Positions 41,323 through 51,286 are shown, counted from the first letter of the stretch. The stretch is DNA of 64,000 nt from Flavobacterium reichenbachii (GCF_002217435.1 NZ_MUHF01000017.1:124335-188334); one strand, 5' to 3'. The notes: generated by a model not told the origin, from the letters alone. A program made the numbers and translations.

Positions 41323-42243
41323 ATGCCTGAAAAAATACAGAACGATATAAAACTTTTTTTAGAAGGTAAAACTTCTTTAAAAGGTCAGGAAATGTGGAAC
41401 AACTGGTACGACAATCCAGAAAAAATATATGCAGATGCACTTTTGCCGGCATCAAATATTTCGAAACTAAAAAAAGAAATTAAAAATATTAAAAAGACTA
41501 AGAATGTCATTTTTCTAAACAGCAGAAATTGGATGATGGCAGCTTCTATTGTATTAGCAGCAGGATTATTTAGCTTTTTTTATCTGACAGCTGAAACTAT
41601 TACTACCAAAGAATATGCTGCAGGATTAGGAGAACAAACAAAAATTACATTGAGTGACGGAACTAAAATATGGCTGAATGCAGGAAGTCTTTTAAAATAT
41701 CCAAGCAAATTTAAAGGAGATACCCGCGAAGTATATTTAACCGGAGAAGCTTTTTTTGATGTAGTAAAAGACAAAAAACATCCTTTTATCATTCATACCG
41801 ATAAAATGGATACCAAAGTATTAGGCACCAGTTTTAATGTACAGGCTTATCCGGGACAGACAACTCAGGAAGTTTCTGTACTGACGGGAAGAGTAAACGT
41901 AAAGTCTACGGTAACAGACGAAAATGTATATGTAACACCGGGTCAGAAAGTGGTTTTTAAAGCAAAAAACAGCAGTCTGCATGCTTTTAGTAATATTCCG
42001 ATGAACTCTATTTCGCTATGGCGAAAAAATATTATTGTTTTTGAAGAAACACCGCTTCCAGAAGTTATTGCCACAATTAAACGCAATTATAATGTTACGG
42101 TTGCTGTAGAAAACAAAAGTTTAAACGCGCTAAAGATCAACGCTTACTTTAAGGAACTTCCGGCAGATCAGGTTATTGGTTTAGTATGCAATATTATTAA
42201 TGCCAATTATAAACTCGAATCGGGAGTTTATAAAATCGAATAA
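41323..42243 (+). CDS. FecR-type anti-sigma factor / sensor
   Basis: A 306-residue single-span protein. The cytoplasmic N-terminus (about 1-67) should bind the sigma factor. The membrane helix is at about 68-86 (MMAASIVLAAGLFSFFYL). The periplasmic FecR domain at about 95-195 contains YAAGLGEQTKITLSDGTKIWLNAGSLLKYP, REVYLTGEAFFDV and LGTSFNVQAYP. The C-terminal region (about 235-306) is the DUF4974-like module with ISLWRKNIIVFEETPLPEVIATI. It passes the receptor's ligand signal to the ECF sigma factor. It starts 112 bp after the sigma gene, behind its own promoter copy. Confidence 0.94.
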   Translation: MPEKIQNDIKLFLEGKTSLKGQEMWNNWYDNPEKIYADALLPASNISKLKKEIKNIKKTKNVIFLNSRNWMMAASIVLAAGLFSFFYLTAETITTKEYAAGLGEQTKITLSDGTKIWLNAGSLLKYPSKFKGDTREVYLTGEAFFDVVKDKKHPFIIHTDKMDTKVLGTSFNVQAYPGQTTQEVSVLTGRVNVKSTVTDENVYVTPGQKVVFKAKNSSLHAFSNIPMNSISLWRKNIIVFEETPLPEVIATIKRNYNVTVAVENKSLNALKINAYFKELPADQVIGLVCNIINANYKLESGVYKIE

Positions 42244-42315
42244 ATCTTAAAACTCCAAACCATACAAAACTCCAAAAACAAGAACAAAAACAAAAAACAA
42301 TCAAAACTAAAAATT

Positions 42316-45300
42316 ATGGATGAAAAACAAATGCGGTATGCCGCAAAGTGTCAAAGTTTTAAAAAAAGCCTTTCGGCTCAATTGATTCTCTTCACTGTTT
42401 TATTTTTAATCGGATTAACAGCAAATGCTGCTAACATTAACTTTGGTAAAAGAATCACCTTAAAAGTAGAAAATGAAAATATAAAAAATATTCTTCAAAA
42501 AATTGAAAATCAGGTTGATGTGCATTTTATGTATGAAGCCAATCAGATCAATACCAATCAAAAAATCAGTTTAAAACTTAATAATGTAACCTTAGAGCAG
42601 GCGCTTGATCAGATTTGTTCTAGTTTTTTTCTGAAGTACGAGATTATCAGTAATAATATCGTAATCAAAAAAAATCAGAAAATCAGCGATGCCGGACAGA
42701 ATAAAATAATAGTATCGGGAACTGTTTTTGGCGGCGATGACGGAATGCCGTTACCGGGTGTTGGTATTAAAGATAAAACTTCTAATGCGACTGGAACAAC
42801 AGATTTTGACGGAACTTTTTCTATGGAAATCAATGCAGCAGAAGCTAATCTTGTATTTTCTTATGTGGGATATCTGACACAGGAAATTAAAGTTACCGAA
42901 ACGCAGCGAAATCTAAATATCAAATTAGCAGCAGACGTAAAACAACTGCAGGAAGTTGTAGTAATGGGATACGGAAGTGTAAAAAAGAATGAAGTTTTGG
43001 GAGCTGTAGGAGCTGTTTCTATGAAAGAAACGTCAAGCAGAACTTATAACTCTGCAGCAGAATTATTGCAGGGAACTGTTTCTGGTGTTACCGTAATTAA
43101 TAATGGAGGAGACCCAACGGGAGAACCTACAATTAATATTCGTGGTATCGGATCTTTGAATGCTGAGACACCTTTGATTGTTTTAGACGGAATTATTTAC
43201 AGCGGTTCATTAAATACAATTAACCCAAATGATATTGCTTCTATAAGTGTTCTTAAAGACGCGGCTTCGGCAGCTATTTATGGAGCGAGAGCTTCTGGAG
43301 GAGTAATTTTAATTACTTCTAAAAAAGGAACTTCGGAGCGTATGAATGTAAATGTAAATTATCAGGGAGGTTTTCAGAGTGTAGCTAAAAAATTGGGAGT
43401 TCTAAATGCTGCAGAATACGCAGACGCTATGAATACTGCAAGAGATAATGCGGGATTACCAAGAATTCCTGCTTTTGATCCAGCTTTTGAACCTACTGCA
43501 AGAACGACAAAAACAAACTGGATGGATGAAATTTTTCAGACAGGAGAAATTCAGGATTTGTCTCTTTCTATAAACGGAAAAACAGAAAAATCAAATTACT
43601 TTCTTTCTGGTAGTTACCGTAAAAACGAAGGGATATTGCTAAATACTTACGGAAGCCGTTATACTGCAAGAGCAAACTCTTCTTTTAAACTGGCTCCGAA
43701 TTTTACTATTGGAGAAAATTTAACCTATTCGCTTACCAACGGACAAAGTGCTAATACTACAAATGCTTACACAGGAGCAATTTTAGGAGCAATTTTTTAT
43801 CCTCCGAACGCATCAATTTACAGAGAAGACGGTTCTGGACAATTTGGCGGTGTTCCGGAGAAATATATCGGTTCTTACGGAGACGTTATTAATCCGGTTG
43901 CTTACTTAAAAAGACTGGATAACAGTAATCCGGTTTCTACCATTTTAATCAATCCTTATGCAGAATGGGAAATTATAAAGGGATTAAAAATTAAATCAAA
44001 CTGGGGTTATACCAGAATTCAAAGCGACTCAAAAGATTTCACGGTAAAAATTACAGAACCTGGAAAAATATTTGATTTCAACAGACTTACACAATCAACT
44101 TCTACAACAACCGATTTATTGAGCGAGCAGACGCTTTCTTATACAAAATCACTTGGAAAACATAACTTCAGTGCTTTGGCAGGATATACTTTTCAGGATA
44201 CAAAAAGAGAATATTACACGGTAGAAGGAACAGGTTTTGACAACGAAGATCCATCACAGCGTTATTTATTAAACGCCAAATTAATTCAGCAGACCGGTGC
44301 AGGATTATCAGAAGAAATTATCTCTTCTTACGTTGGAAGGTTAAATTATGATTTTAATCAAAAATATTTATTCTCAGGAATTGTCCGCCGCGACGGAACT
44401 TCAAAACTGACTTCTGCAAACCGCTGGAGAGTTTATCCTTCTGTTTCTGCAGGATGGCTGATTTCTGAAGAAGGTTTTATGAAAGGCATCAGCTCTACGG
44501 TAAATAATTTAAAATTACGCGCGAGCTGGGGACAGATTGGAAACTTAGGAAATCTTGGACCATACCAATTTAGTGTGCCGTTGAACCAGACTACTGCGCT
44601 AATCGGTTCTTCTCCGGTTATCAATTACGGATATTCTGAAAGCGAATTATCAAATCCTTCTTTAAAATGGGAAAGTTCAGAACAAACCAACGTAGGTTTA
44701 GATTTTACTCTTTTTGATAATCACATTACAGGATCTGTAGATGCTTACATCAAGAAAAACAAAGACATGCTGGTTCGAGATCAATTGCCTGGAGTTTCAG
44801 GAACACCGCTGGGCCGAATTGTAAATTCTGGAGATGTTGAAAATAAAGGTATCGAAGCGAGTCTTACCTACCAAAAAACACGTGGTGATTTTAAGTTTGA
44901 TGTAACAGCAAATGCAGCCTTTTTAGACAACAGAATTGTTTCTATAAAAGATGATTTAACTTCTTTGGAACCGCTTAATCTAAGCAGAGTAAGAAGTTTG
45001 CCTTTGGCTAATATTTATCAGGTAGGAAGTCCTGTTGGTGCATTTTACGGATACGCAACAGACGGATTATTTCAAAGTAATGCAGAAGCGCAGGCGTATG
45101 TAAACGGTTCTGGTGTTGTCTATCAGCCAAATGCTGTTGCCGGAGATATTAAATTTAAAGATGTAAACGGAGATGGTGTCATTAATAACAGTGATAGAGT
45201 GGTACTTGGAAATCCTTTTCCTAAAACAACATACAGCTTAAATACCAATTTTAGATACAAAGGATTTGATATGAATATCTTCCTGAGCGGTGCAGCTGGA

Positions 45301-45705
45301 AATAGTGTTTTTAATGCAGTAAAATATACAGGTTTAAATGCTTCTTTTCCCGGATATAATTTATTAGCAGAATCTAAAGATGCATGGTCGCCTCAAAATA
45401 CAGGATCTAATATTCCGGTTCTTTCTGCAACAGACAATAATAACAACTTTGGAAGAATCTCTGATTTTTATATTGAAAATGCTTCTTATTTAAGATTGAA
45501 AAATCTTTCGATTGGTTACACAGTAAAAGACAGCTGGTTAAACGGAAAAGCGAATTTAAGATTCTTTATTTCGGGACAAAACCTTTTCACTATTACAAAA
45601 TACTCTGGAATGGATCCTGAAGTAGGTCTTAATAATTTTGGTTTGGACTTAGGTAAATATCCGCTTTCCAGAATTTATATGACGGGTGTAAATGCAACTT
45701 TTTAA
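42316..45705 (+). CDS. SusC/RagA-type TonB-dependent receptor with STN signalling domain
   Basis: An 1129-residue outer-membrane receptor. A signal peptide at about 20-43 is preceded by a charged N-terminus. An STN domain at about 45-125 (ITLKVENENIKNILQKIENQVDVHFMY) contacts FecR. A carboxypeptidase-like beta domain follows at about 130-212, then the plug at about 215-335 (VVMGYGSVKKNEVLGAVGAV; TINIRGIGSLNAETPLIVLDGI). The SusC barrel ends in GVNATF with a terminal Phe. It imports, with SusD, a large ligand using TonB energy. Downstream phosphatases suggest an organic phosphate ligand (inference). Confidence 0.95.
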   Translation: MDEKQMRYAAKCQSFKKSLSAQLILFTVLFLIGLTANAANINFGKRITLKVENENIKNILQKIENQVDVHFMYEANQINTNQKISLKLNNVTLEQALDQICSSFFLKYEIISNNIVIKKNQKISDAGQNKIIVSGTVFGGDDGMPLPGVGIKDKTSNATGTTDFDGTFSMEINAAEANLVFSYVGYLTQEIKVTETQRNLNIKLAADVKQLQEVVVMGYGSVKKNEVLGAVGAVSMKETSSRTYNSAAELLQGTVSGVTVINNGGDPTGEPTINIRGIGSLNAETPLIVLDGIIYSGSLNTINPNDIASISVLKDAASAAIYGARASGGVILITSKKGTSERMNVNVNYQGGFQSVAKKLGVLNAAEYADAMNTARDNAGLPRIPAFDPAFEPTARTTKTNWMDEIFQTGEIQDLSLSINGKTEKSNYFLSGSYRKNEGILLNTYGSRYTARANSSFKLAPNFTIGENLTYSLTNGQSANTTNAYTGAILGAIFYPPNASIYREDGSGQFGGVPEKYIGSYGDVINPVAYLKRLDNSNPVSTILINPYAEWEIIKGLKIKSNWGYTRIQSDSKDFTVKITEPGKIFDFNRLTQSTSTTTDLLSEQTLSYTKSLGKHNFSALAGYTFQDTKREYYTVEGTGFDNEDPSQRYLLNAKLIQQTGAGLSEEIISSYVGRLNYDFNQKYLFSGIVRRDGTSKLTSANRWRVYPSVSAGWLISEEGFMKGISSTVNNLKLRASWGQIGNLGNLGPYQFSVPLNQTTALIGSSPVINYGYSESELSNPSLKWESSEQTNVGLDFTLFDNHITGSVDAYIKKNKDMLVRDQLPGVSGTPLGRIVNSGDVENKGIEASLTYQKTRGDFKFDVTANAAFLDNRIVSIKDDLTSLEPLNLSRVRSLPLANIYQVGSPVGAFYGYATDGLFQSNAEAQAYVNGSGVVYQPNAVAGDIKFKDVNGDGVINNSDRVVLGNPFPKTTYSLNTNFRYKGFDMNIFLSGAAGNSVFNAVKYTGLNASFPGYNLLAESKDAWSPQNTGSNIPVLSATDNNNNFGRISDFYIENASYLRLKNLSIGYTVKDSWLNGKANLRFFISGQNLFTITKYSGMDPEVGLNNFGLDLGKYPLSRIYMTGVNATF

Positions 45706-45724
45706 AAAATATAAAACAAACAAA

Positions 45725-47260
45725 ATGAAAAAAATAAGTATTTTATTATTGAGTTTAGCAATGCTGATTGGTTTTTCGGCTTGTGAAAGTGAACTTGATC
45801 TGGTACCTCAGGGAGCTCCTTCGAGTGGGAATTTCTGGAAAACACCTGCAGATGCAAAAGCGGGAGTAAATGCTGTTTACGCCTTATATTCTGATGATAA
45901 TATGTACGGGCGCGGTTTTTTCTGGCTCAATAATGCAAGTGATGATATCGGAACCAAAACCAGACAAAATGCAGAACGTATTAAAAACTTTATCGTAGAC
46001 GGATCTGAATCTGATACTAAAGATATCTGGAGACTTCATTACGAAGTTATGAAACGCTGTAACGATGTGATTCGTAATATTCCGAATATTCCATTAGACG
46101 AGAAAACAAGAAACATGATGCTTGGAGAAGCTTATTTTAATCACGCAGTAATGCATTTAGAATTAGCATACCACTATGGAGACGATCGTGCCGGAATTCC
46201 GATTCAGGACAGAAACGATCCAACAAATGTATACGTGCCTCGTACTAAAAATGTGGCAGAAAATTATGCATACATCGCAGCCGATTTAGTTAAAGCAGCC
46301 GATTTGCTGCCTTATTTTAATGAACTTACAACAGACAACTATGGTCGTGCGCACAAAACTGCTGCCTGGGCCTATTTGGTGCGTACCTATTTGTATGCAA
46401 AAGACTGGGACAATGCCATAAAATATGCAGATATGATCGTAGCAAGTGGTAAACATAAACTGCTTGATAATTTTGAAGATGTATTTACAATCAAAAATAA
46501 CTGGTCTACAGAATACATTTGGTCGGTAACTTCTAGTGCAGAAAACACATCGCTGGGTTCTATTTTTCCAGGAGTTTGTCTGGAAGATAAGGGCTGGGGA
46601 GTTTATAATGGCTGGGGAAATTTTTACCCAACCAAAGAATTATTTGATGCTTACGATCCTGCTGACAAAAGACGCAGTGCTACAATTTTGCAAAAAGGAG
46701 ATCAGTTTATGTATTTTGGTGAACTGGCAACTTTTAACGAAGGGAAATATGTTGTAAGCTCAAGTAACAGAACGGGATATCAATTTAAAAAATATATGGA
46801 GCCTTTCGGTTATCCAAAAACTACCTCTGGCGGTATCGATATTCGTTATGTAAATGCAAATGGAGATAAACCTTCAACAGCTTTAAATGTACCGCTTTTA
46901 CGTTATGCAGATTTAATCCTGATGCTTGCTGAAGCAAAATTAATGAAAGGACAAAATGCAGATACCGAAATCAATATGATTCGTCATCGTGCTGGTTTAG
47001 CCAATATTACAGGAGCAACTATGACAGATCTTAAAAGAGAAAGACGTTGTGAGTTAGCCGGAGAATGGACAGATCGTCATTTTGATTTAGTACGCTGGGG
47101 CGATGCAAAAGCGGTTTATGCACAACCGCTGCATCATTATAACGGAACCGTAATTTATCCTGCACGTAATTTTAATCCTGCAATTCACCATGTTTGGCCA
47201 ATACCGCCAGATGAGATTGCAGTAAGCAAAGGAGCTTTGTTTCAAAACCAAGGCTGGTAA
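45725..47260 (+). CDS. SusD/RagB-type surface lipoprotein
   Basis: A 511-residue lipoprotein. The ATG at 45725 is chosen because MKKISILLLSLAMLIGFSAC has a clear lipobox with Cys20. A start at 45692 overlapping the receptor gene is less likely. The helical SusD fold has the motifs LDLVPQGAPSSGNFWKTPADAKAGVNAVYALY at the start, AAWAYLVRTYLYAKDWDNAIKYAD (TPR), LLRYADLILMLAEAKLM and the C-terminal RRCELAGEWTDRHFDLVRWGDA with WPIPPDEI. It sits over the SusC barrel as the substrate-binding lid. It lies directly after the receptor gene, as usual. Confidence 0.95.
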   Translation: MKKISILLLSLAMLIGFSACESELDLVPQGAPSSGNFWKTPADAKAGVNAVYALYSDDNMYGRGFFWLNNASDDIGTKTRQNAERIKNFIVDGSESDTKDIWRLHYEVMKRCNDVIRNIPNIPLDEKTRNMMLGEAYFNHAVMHLELAYHYGDDRAGIPIQDRNDPTNVYVPRTKNVAENYAYIAADLVKAADLLPYFNELTTDNYGRAHKTAAWAYLVRTYLYAKDWDNAIKYADMIVASGKHKLLDNFEDVFTIKNNWSTEYIWSVTSSAENTSLGSIFPGVCLEDKGWGVYNGWGNFYPTKELFDAYDPADKRRSATILQKGDQFMYFGELATFNEGKYVVSSSNRTGYQFKKYMEPFGYPKTTSGGIDIRYVNANGDKPSTALNVPLLRYADLILMLAEAKLMKGQNADTEINMIRHRAGLANITGATMTDLKRERRCELAGEWTDRHFDLVRWGDAKAVYAQPLHHYNGTVIYPARNFNPAIHHVWPIPPDEIAVSKGALFQNQGW

Positions 47261-47294
47261 TAGTAATTTCAGTTAGTTTGTGTTTTTTTTTACG

Positions 47295-47390
47295 CTGCAG
47301 ACTTTTAGAAGTCTGCAGTTGTAACAAAAAATAAACTATTTACAAATACATCAAAACCAGCCTTCTAAATAAAGAGGCTGGTTTACATTT
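47295..47390 (+). terminator. Two hairpins after the susD gene
   Basis: CTGCAGACTT-TTAG-AAGTCTGCAG at 47295-47318 (perfect 10-bp stem, no T-run) and AACCAGCC...GGCTGGTT at 47355-47383 followed by TACATTTTTT. The second looks like a true terminator, so the phosphatase genes may have a separate or read-through message. Confidence 0.6.
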
Positions 47391-47463
47391 TTTAAAAGCA
47401 ACAACAAAAAATACATTCTCAAAAGTTACCTACGGCTTTACGAATGCATAAAATTTATTTTCG

Positions 47464-49290
47464 ATGAAAAAAACGATCCTCCTTTTCTGCCTCCATTTAG
47501 GCCTGCTGGCACAAGCACAGGAATACAGTTCTGCCAATATCCATTCGCATAATGATTATGCAAGTCCGCTTCCTTTTTACGAAGCTTATGCTAATGAAAC
47601 CGGTGTTATAGAAGCAGATGTTTTTTTAGTAAAAAACGATTTGCTTGTTTCTCATACTTCAGAAGAAATTAAACCAGAAAACACACTCAAAAATCTTTAT
47701 CTGGAACCTCTTTTATTAAAATTTAAAGCCCTTGGCGGAAAAGCATACAAAAGCGGTAAACCCTTAATTTTAATGATCGATATCAAGTCGGATGCAGAAA
47801 CTACGCTGAAAGCAATTGCAGATCAGTTAAAAATGTACCCGGATTTAATTTCGAATAAAAACTTAAAAGTAGTCATTTCGGGAAACAGGCCTTCGCCGTC
47901 TAAATGGAATGAATATCCAGCATTTATCTTTTTTGACGGAAGGCTTAATGAAAATTACAATGCTCAGGAATTGTCACGTGTAGAAATGATCAGCGAAGAT
48001 TTGAAAGAGATCACGGTTTGGAACGGTAAAGGTGTTTTGACTCAGGGTGATTCAGAAAAAATACAATCGATTATTAAAAAAGTACACGATCAGAATAAAA
48101 AAATCAGGTTTTGGTCTACGCAGGATAATGTAAATACCTGGATGACTTTAATGAATCTGCATGTAGATTATATTGCTACCGATAATACATCGGCACTGAC
48201 ACAATTCATTAAAAATATAAAATCGACTTTTTATCAAAATACCGAGTTTCACGAAACATATGTTCCTAAAAATGGTTCGGTATTTCCTAAAAACAAGAAG
48301 CCAAAAAACGTAATACTTCTTATTGGCGATGGTATGGGACTGGCTCAGATTTATGCAGGATATACCGCCAATAAAGGCAAATTAAATATGTTTAATATTC
48401 CGACTCAGGGATTTTCAATTACAAAAGCTTCTGACAGTTACATTACAGATTCTGCTGCAGGAGCAACTGCAATGGCGACGGGACATAAAACCAACAACCG
48501 ATTTATAAGTGTTGATGAAAAAGGAAAACCTTTAGAATTGATAACACAGCAACTGGCTAAAAAGAATTATAAAACAGCTATAATTTCTGCAGGAAATATT
48601 ACAGATGCTACGCCTGCAGCTTTTTATGCACATCAGCCGGAAAGAAGTTATAATGAAGCCATAGCGGCAGACTTTTTAAACAATCCATCTGATATTTTAA
48701 TTGGAGGAGGAGCAAATGAATTTAAATCTCGAAAAGACGGTAAAAATCTAGCCGCTTTACTGCAGACAAAAGGTTATACATTTTCAGATAAATTTAGTTC
48801 TCTGGATACCATCAGTAATTCTCGTTTTATAGTTTTAGACAATGCCTCGGTAGTTTCCAGAAAAGATGGCAGAGGTGATTTTTTAGCTAAATCTTTATTA
48901 AAAGCCACTACGGTTTTTTCAAAATCAAAAAATCCATTTTTTATTATGGCCGAAGGTGCTCAAATCGATTATGGCGGACACAGTAATAATGTAGAATATG
49001 TAGTGCGCGAATTATTAGATTTTGATCGTTTGGTAGGACAAGCGATGGAATTTGTAGATAAAAATCCAGATACGATATTGATCGTAACAGCTGATCACGA
49101 AACAGGCGGACTTTCGCTTATTGACGGAAGCATAGAAAAAGGATATGTACACGGAAGTTTCAGTACAAACGATCATACCTCTATCACTGTTCCGGTTTTT
49201 GCATATGGTCCGGGTGCTCAGGAATTTATGGGTGTTTATCAGAATACAGAAATTTACAACAAAATAATGCAGTTACTTGCTGTAAAATAA
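47464..49290 (+). CDS. Fusion of a PLC/GDPD-like phosphodiesterase domain and alkaline phosphatase
   Basis: A 608-residue secreted protein with a signal peptide of about 19 residues ending in AQAQ. Residues ~21-250 form a PLC-like/GDPD-like TIM barrel: IHSHNDY with His27 and His29, GVIEADVF with Glu50/Asp52, and LILMIDIKSD. Residues ~280-605 are an alkaline phosphatase with the metal ligand of LIGDGMG (Asp289) and the Ser330 nucleophile in ITDSAAGATAMATGHK. IEYDYGGHSNN-like and TADHETGG motifs also appear. The fusion would cut a phosphodiester and then remove the phosphate. It sits after SusC/SusD and before a second phosphoesterase. Domain identity is firm; the substrate is inferred. Confidence 0.9.
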   Translation: MKKTILLFCLHLGLLAQAQEYSSANIHSHNDYASPLPFYEAYANETGVIEADVFLVKNDLLVSHTSEEIKPENTLKNLYLEPLLLKFKALGGKAYKSGKPLILMIDIKSDAETTLKAIADQLKMYPDLISNKNLKVVISGNRPSPSKWNEYPAFIFFDGRLNENYNAQELSRVEMISEDLKEITVWNGKGVLTQGDSEKIQSIIKKVHDQNKKIRFWSTQDNVNTWMTLMNLHVDYIATDNTSALTQFIKNIKSTFYQNTEFHETYVPKNGSVFPKNKKPKNVILLIGDGMGLAQIYAGYTANKGKLNMFNIPTQGFSITKASDSYITDSAAGATAMATGHKTNNRFISVDEKGKPLELITQQLAKKNYKTAIISAGNITDATPAAFYAHQPERSYNEAIAADFLNNPSDILIGGGANEFKSRKDGKNLAALLQTKGYTFSDKFSSLDTISNSRFIVLDNASVVSRKDGRGDFLAKSLLKATTVFSKSKNPFFIMAEGAQIDYGGHSNNVEYVVRELLDFDRLVGQAMEFVDKNPDTILIVTADHETGGLSLIDGSIEKGYVHGSFSTNDHTSITVPVFAYGPGAQEFMGVYQNTEIYNKIMQLLAVK

Positions 49291-49301
49291 TTTTTAAGAC
49301 C

Positions 49302-49348
49302 AAAAAACTGCAGTTTTACAATGAAAATTTTAAAGCTGCAGTTTTTTT
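49302..49348 (+). terminator. Terminator after the phosphatase gene
   Basis: AAAAAACTGCAG, a 22-base loop, CTGCAGTTTTTTT. The 6-bp core plus A/T pairs give about a 12-bp stem, followed by T. Confidence 0.75.
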
Positions 49349-49377
49349 GATTTATAATCTCAAGATAGATAAATGTC

Positions 49378-50883
49378 ATGTGTAAAATAATTACAAATTT
49401 AGTTTTATTGTTAAGCTGTATCTTTTGTTTTAGTCAGTCAAAAAGCAAACTTTCGGGAATTGTTTTTGTTGATGCTAATCACAATAGTTTTTTTGATAAA
49501 GATGAAAAAGTCCTTTCGGATGTTTTAATCTCTAACGGAAAAGAGATCGTAAAAACAGATTCAAAAGGGAAATACAGCATTACTAAAATAGAAGGGAATA
49601 CCGTTTTTGTAATTAAACCCACATTATATATTTCTAAGAAAAATAAACAAAACAGCGTACAGTTTTATGTTCCTTTTGAAGAAATAAAAGAAGTTAAGAA
49701 TTATAATTTTCCGCTGATTCCTAATGTAGAAAATAAAGAGTTAAAAATTATTTTATTAGGTGACACGCAGGTTGATGTTATGGACGATATTCATCACGTT
49801 GGCAAATTGGTGACAGAAGAATTAATGGACAAAGAAATTGATTTTATTGTGCCGCTTGGAGATCTTTCTTTTGATAATCTCAATATTTTTAAACCTTTAT
49901 CAGAAACTTTAGGACTTATCGGAGCTCCGGTTTTTTATACCATCGGAAACCATGATTTGAATTTTAAAGAAACTGCTTTTGAAGACAGAGACAAAAGTTT
50001 TGAAAGTGTTTTTGGTCCGTCTTATTATGCTTTTGAATACGGAAGCGAAGTATTTCTAGTGCTAAATAATATTTATCCAACAAAAGAAAAAGGATATACA
50101 GGGCGTATAGACAATACACAGAGAGAATTTATTAAAAATTTAATTGAAGTAAAAAAAGCCAATTTCAGTTCTATACATTTATTTATGCACATTCCGCTAG
50201 AAGAAATGGAAGATAAGGATTGGGTTATAAATACATTAGAGCCTTTTGATAATGTGCTCATCAGTGCCGGACATACGCACACACAATACCATAAATATTT
50301 TGAAAGAGCAGGAAAGCAGCCCATACACGAATTAGTTGCCGGTGCCGTTTGCGGTTCCTGGTGGGAAGGTCCGCACGACGCAGATCAAATTCCGTTTGCA
50401 ATAATGTACGACGGAACGCCAAAAGGATATTGGAAACTGGGAATTAACAAAGACAATTATACCTACGATTATAAAGTTTCCGGCGCATCGGAAAGTAAAC
50501 AAATGGACATTACTGTTCCCAAAATAAACGAATGGGATACTACACTCAATATCTTAAATGATAATTTTATTTATGCAAATGTATTTTCAGCCGATGATGA
50601 AACTAAAGTATACATTAGTTTTGATAAAGGAAATTGGATCGAAATGACTAAATATGATGGTATTTCTCCTAATATACAAAAGCAGTATTATTTGCAGACC
50701 CAAGGGAAATACGAAAGTATGAAAATTTCAAAATTTCCAAAACCAGAAACCATAAGCACTCATTTATGGAGAATAGAAAAACCAAATACTTTACTTCCAG
50801 GCGCTCATGGAGTAAGAGTTAAGGCTTTAAATAAAAGAATAAATCTAGAAGTTTTTGGAAATGCAGTTTTATGGGCTCATTAA
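49378..50883 (+). CDS. Secreted calcineurin-like metallophosphoesterase
   Basis: A 501-residue secreted enzyme with a signal peptide at about 1-19. An N-terminal beta-sandwich (about 25-115, with GIVFVDANHNSFFDKDEKVLSDV) is the Ig-like module of this family. The catalytic domain has the metal ligands in LLGDTQVD, PLGDLSFDN, IGNHDLNF, a later HIPLEE and AGHTHTQYH. A C-terminal beta-domain (about 370-501) is the MetallophosC-type extension. It should cleave phosphate esters outside the inner membrane. It follows the phosphatase fusion by 87 bp, with a terminator between, in the same locus. Confidence 0.92.
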   Translation: MCKIITNLVLLLSCIFCFSQSKSKLSGIVFVDANHNSFFDKDEKVLSDVLISNGKEIVKTDSKGKYSITKIEGNTVFVIKPTLYISKKNKQNSVQFYVPFEEIKEVKNYNFPLIPNVENKELKIILLGDTQVDVMDDIHHVGKLVTEELMDKEIDFIVPLGDLSFDNLNIFKPLSETLGLIGAPVFYTIGNHDLNFKETAFEDRDKSFESVFGPSYYAFEYGSEVFLVLNNIYPTKEKGYTGRIDNTQREFIKNLIEVKKANFSSIHLFMHIPLEEMEDKDWVINTLEPFDNVLISAGHTHTQYHKYFERAGKQPIHELVAGAVCGSWWEGPHDADQIPFAIMYDGTPKGYWKLGINKDNYTYDYKVSGASESKQMDITVPKINEWDTTLNILNDNFIYANVFSADDETKVYISFDKGNWIEMTKYDGISPNIQKQYYLQTQGKYESMKISKFPKPETISTHLWRIEKPNTLLPGAHGVRVKALNKRINLEVFGNAVLWAH

Positions 50884-51177
50884 AAATATTTTTTTATCCT
50901 TTACTGTTGCCATTTGTATAAAAATTAATCTTATCCCAAATAATTTTAATGGACCAAAGCTTGAATTATTTAATGTTTTATATACGATGTAAGAAAAATT
51001 GGCCTTACAAAGTCTTCTGTAAATAAATTTTTTAAGTTAGATAAGAAGGTGTGTAAATAATTGATAAAGAGTAATTTATATTCTTATTTAAAAATCCTGT
51101 TTCCAATATTTTAAGTTTAAAATCATTTTTTTTGAAAAAAAGTAATTTTAAACTATACTAATTTGGTAGAACTTATG
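50884..51177. other. Intergenic DNA before the SAM riboswitch, no gene seen
   Basis: About 290 bp of AT-rich DNA with no convincing frame, hairpin or repeat. It probably holds the end of the phosphatase message and upstream promoter contacts for the riboswitch RNA. Confidence 0.4.
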
Positions 51178-51185
51178 TATATTTG
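51178..51185 (+). promoter_or_regulatory. Candidate -7 box (TATATTTG) of the SAM-riboswitch operon
   Basis: Matches TAnnTTTG and places the transcription start near 51192, essentially the first base of the riboswitch P1 stem at 51191. The nearest TTTG is 12 bp upstream. Confidence 0.55.
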
Positions 51186-51190
51186 CAGGA

Positions 51191-51286
51191 CTTATCCAGA
51201 AAGACTGAGGGAAGAGGCCCTGTGATGTCTTAGCAACCTGTTACCAAATAAGGTGCTAAATCCTTCCACTACGGTGGACAGATAAG
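51191..51286 (+). ncRNA. SAM-I riboswitch (S-box)
   Basis: The P1 stem CTTATC at 51191-51196 pairs with GATAAG at 51281-51286. Between them are the conserved core segments GAGGGA...GGCCC(T)GTGATG, TTAGCAACCTG, AGGTGCTAAATCC and GACAGATAAG, in the order and spacing of the SAM-I aptamer. S-box aptamers bind S-adenosylmethionine and shut expression when SAM is ample. A short TTCCG-TCT-CGGAA hairpin (51290-51302) and a TTTAATAA/TTATTAAA hairpin (51321-51345) follow and may form the expression platform. Its placement before a SusC/SusD operon implies that the operon is induced when SAM/methionine is short. Confidence 0.93.

Noticed and set aside
47295..47318. CTGCAGACTT hairpin as the sole terminator of susD
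   Set aside because: The stem is strong but no T-run follows; the hairpin at 47355-47390 fits a terminator better.
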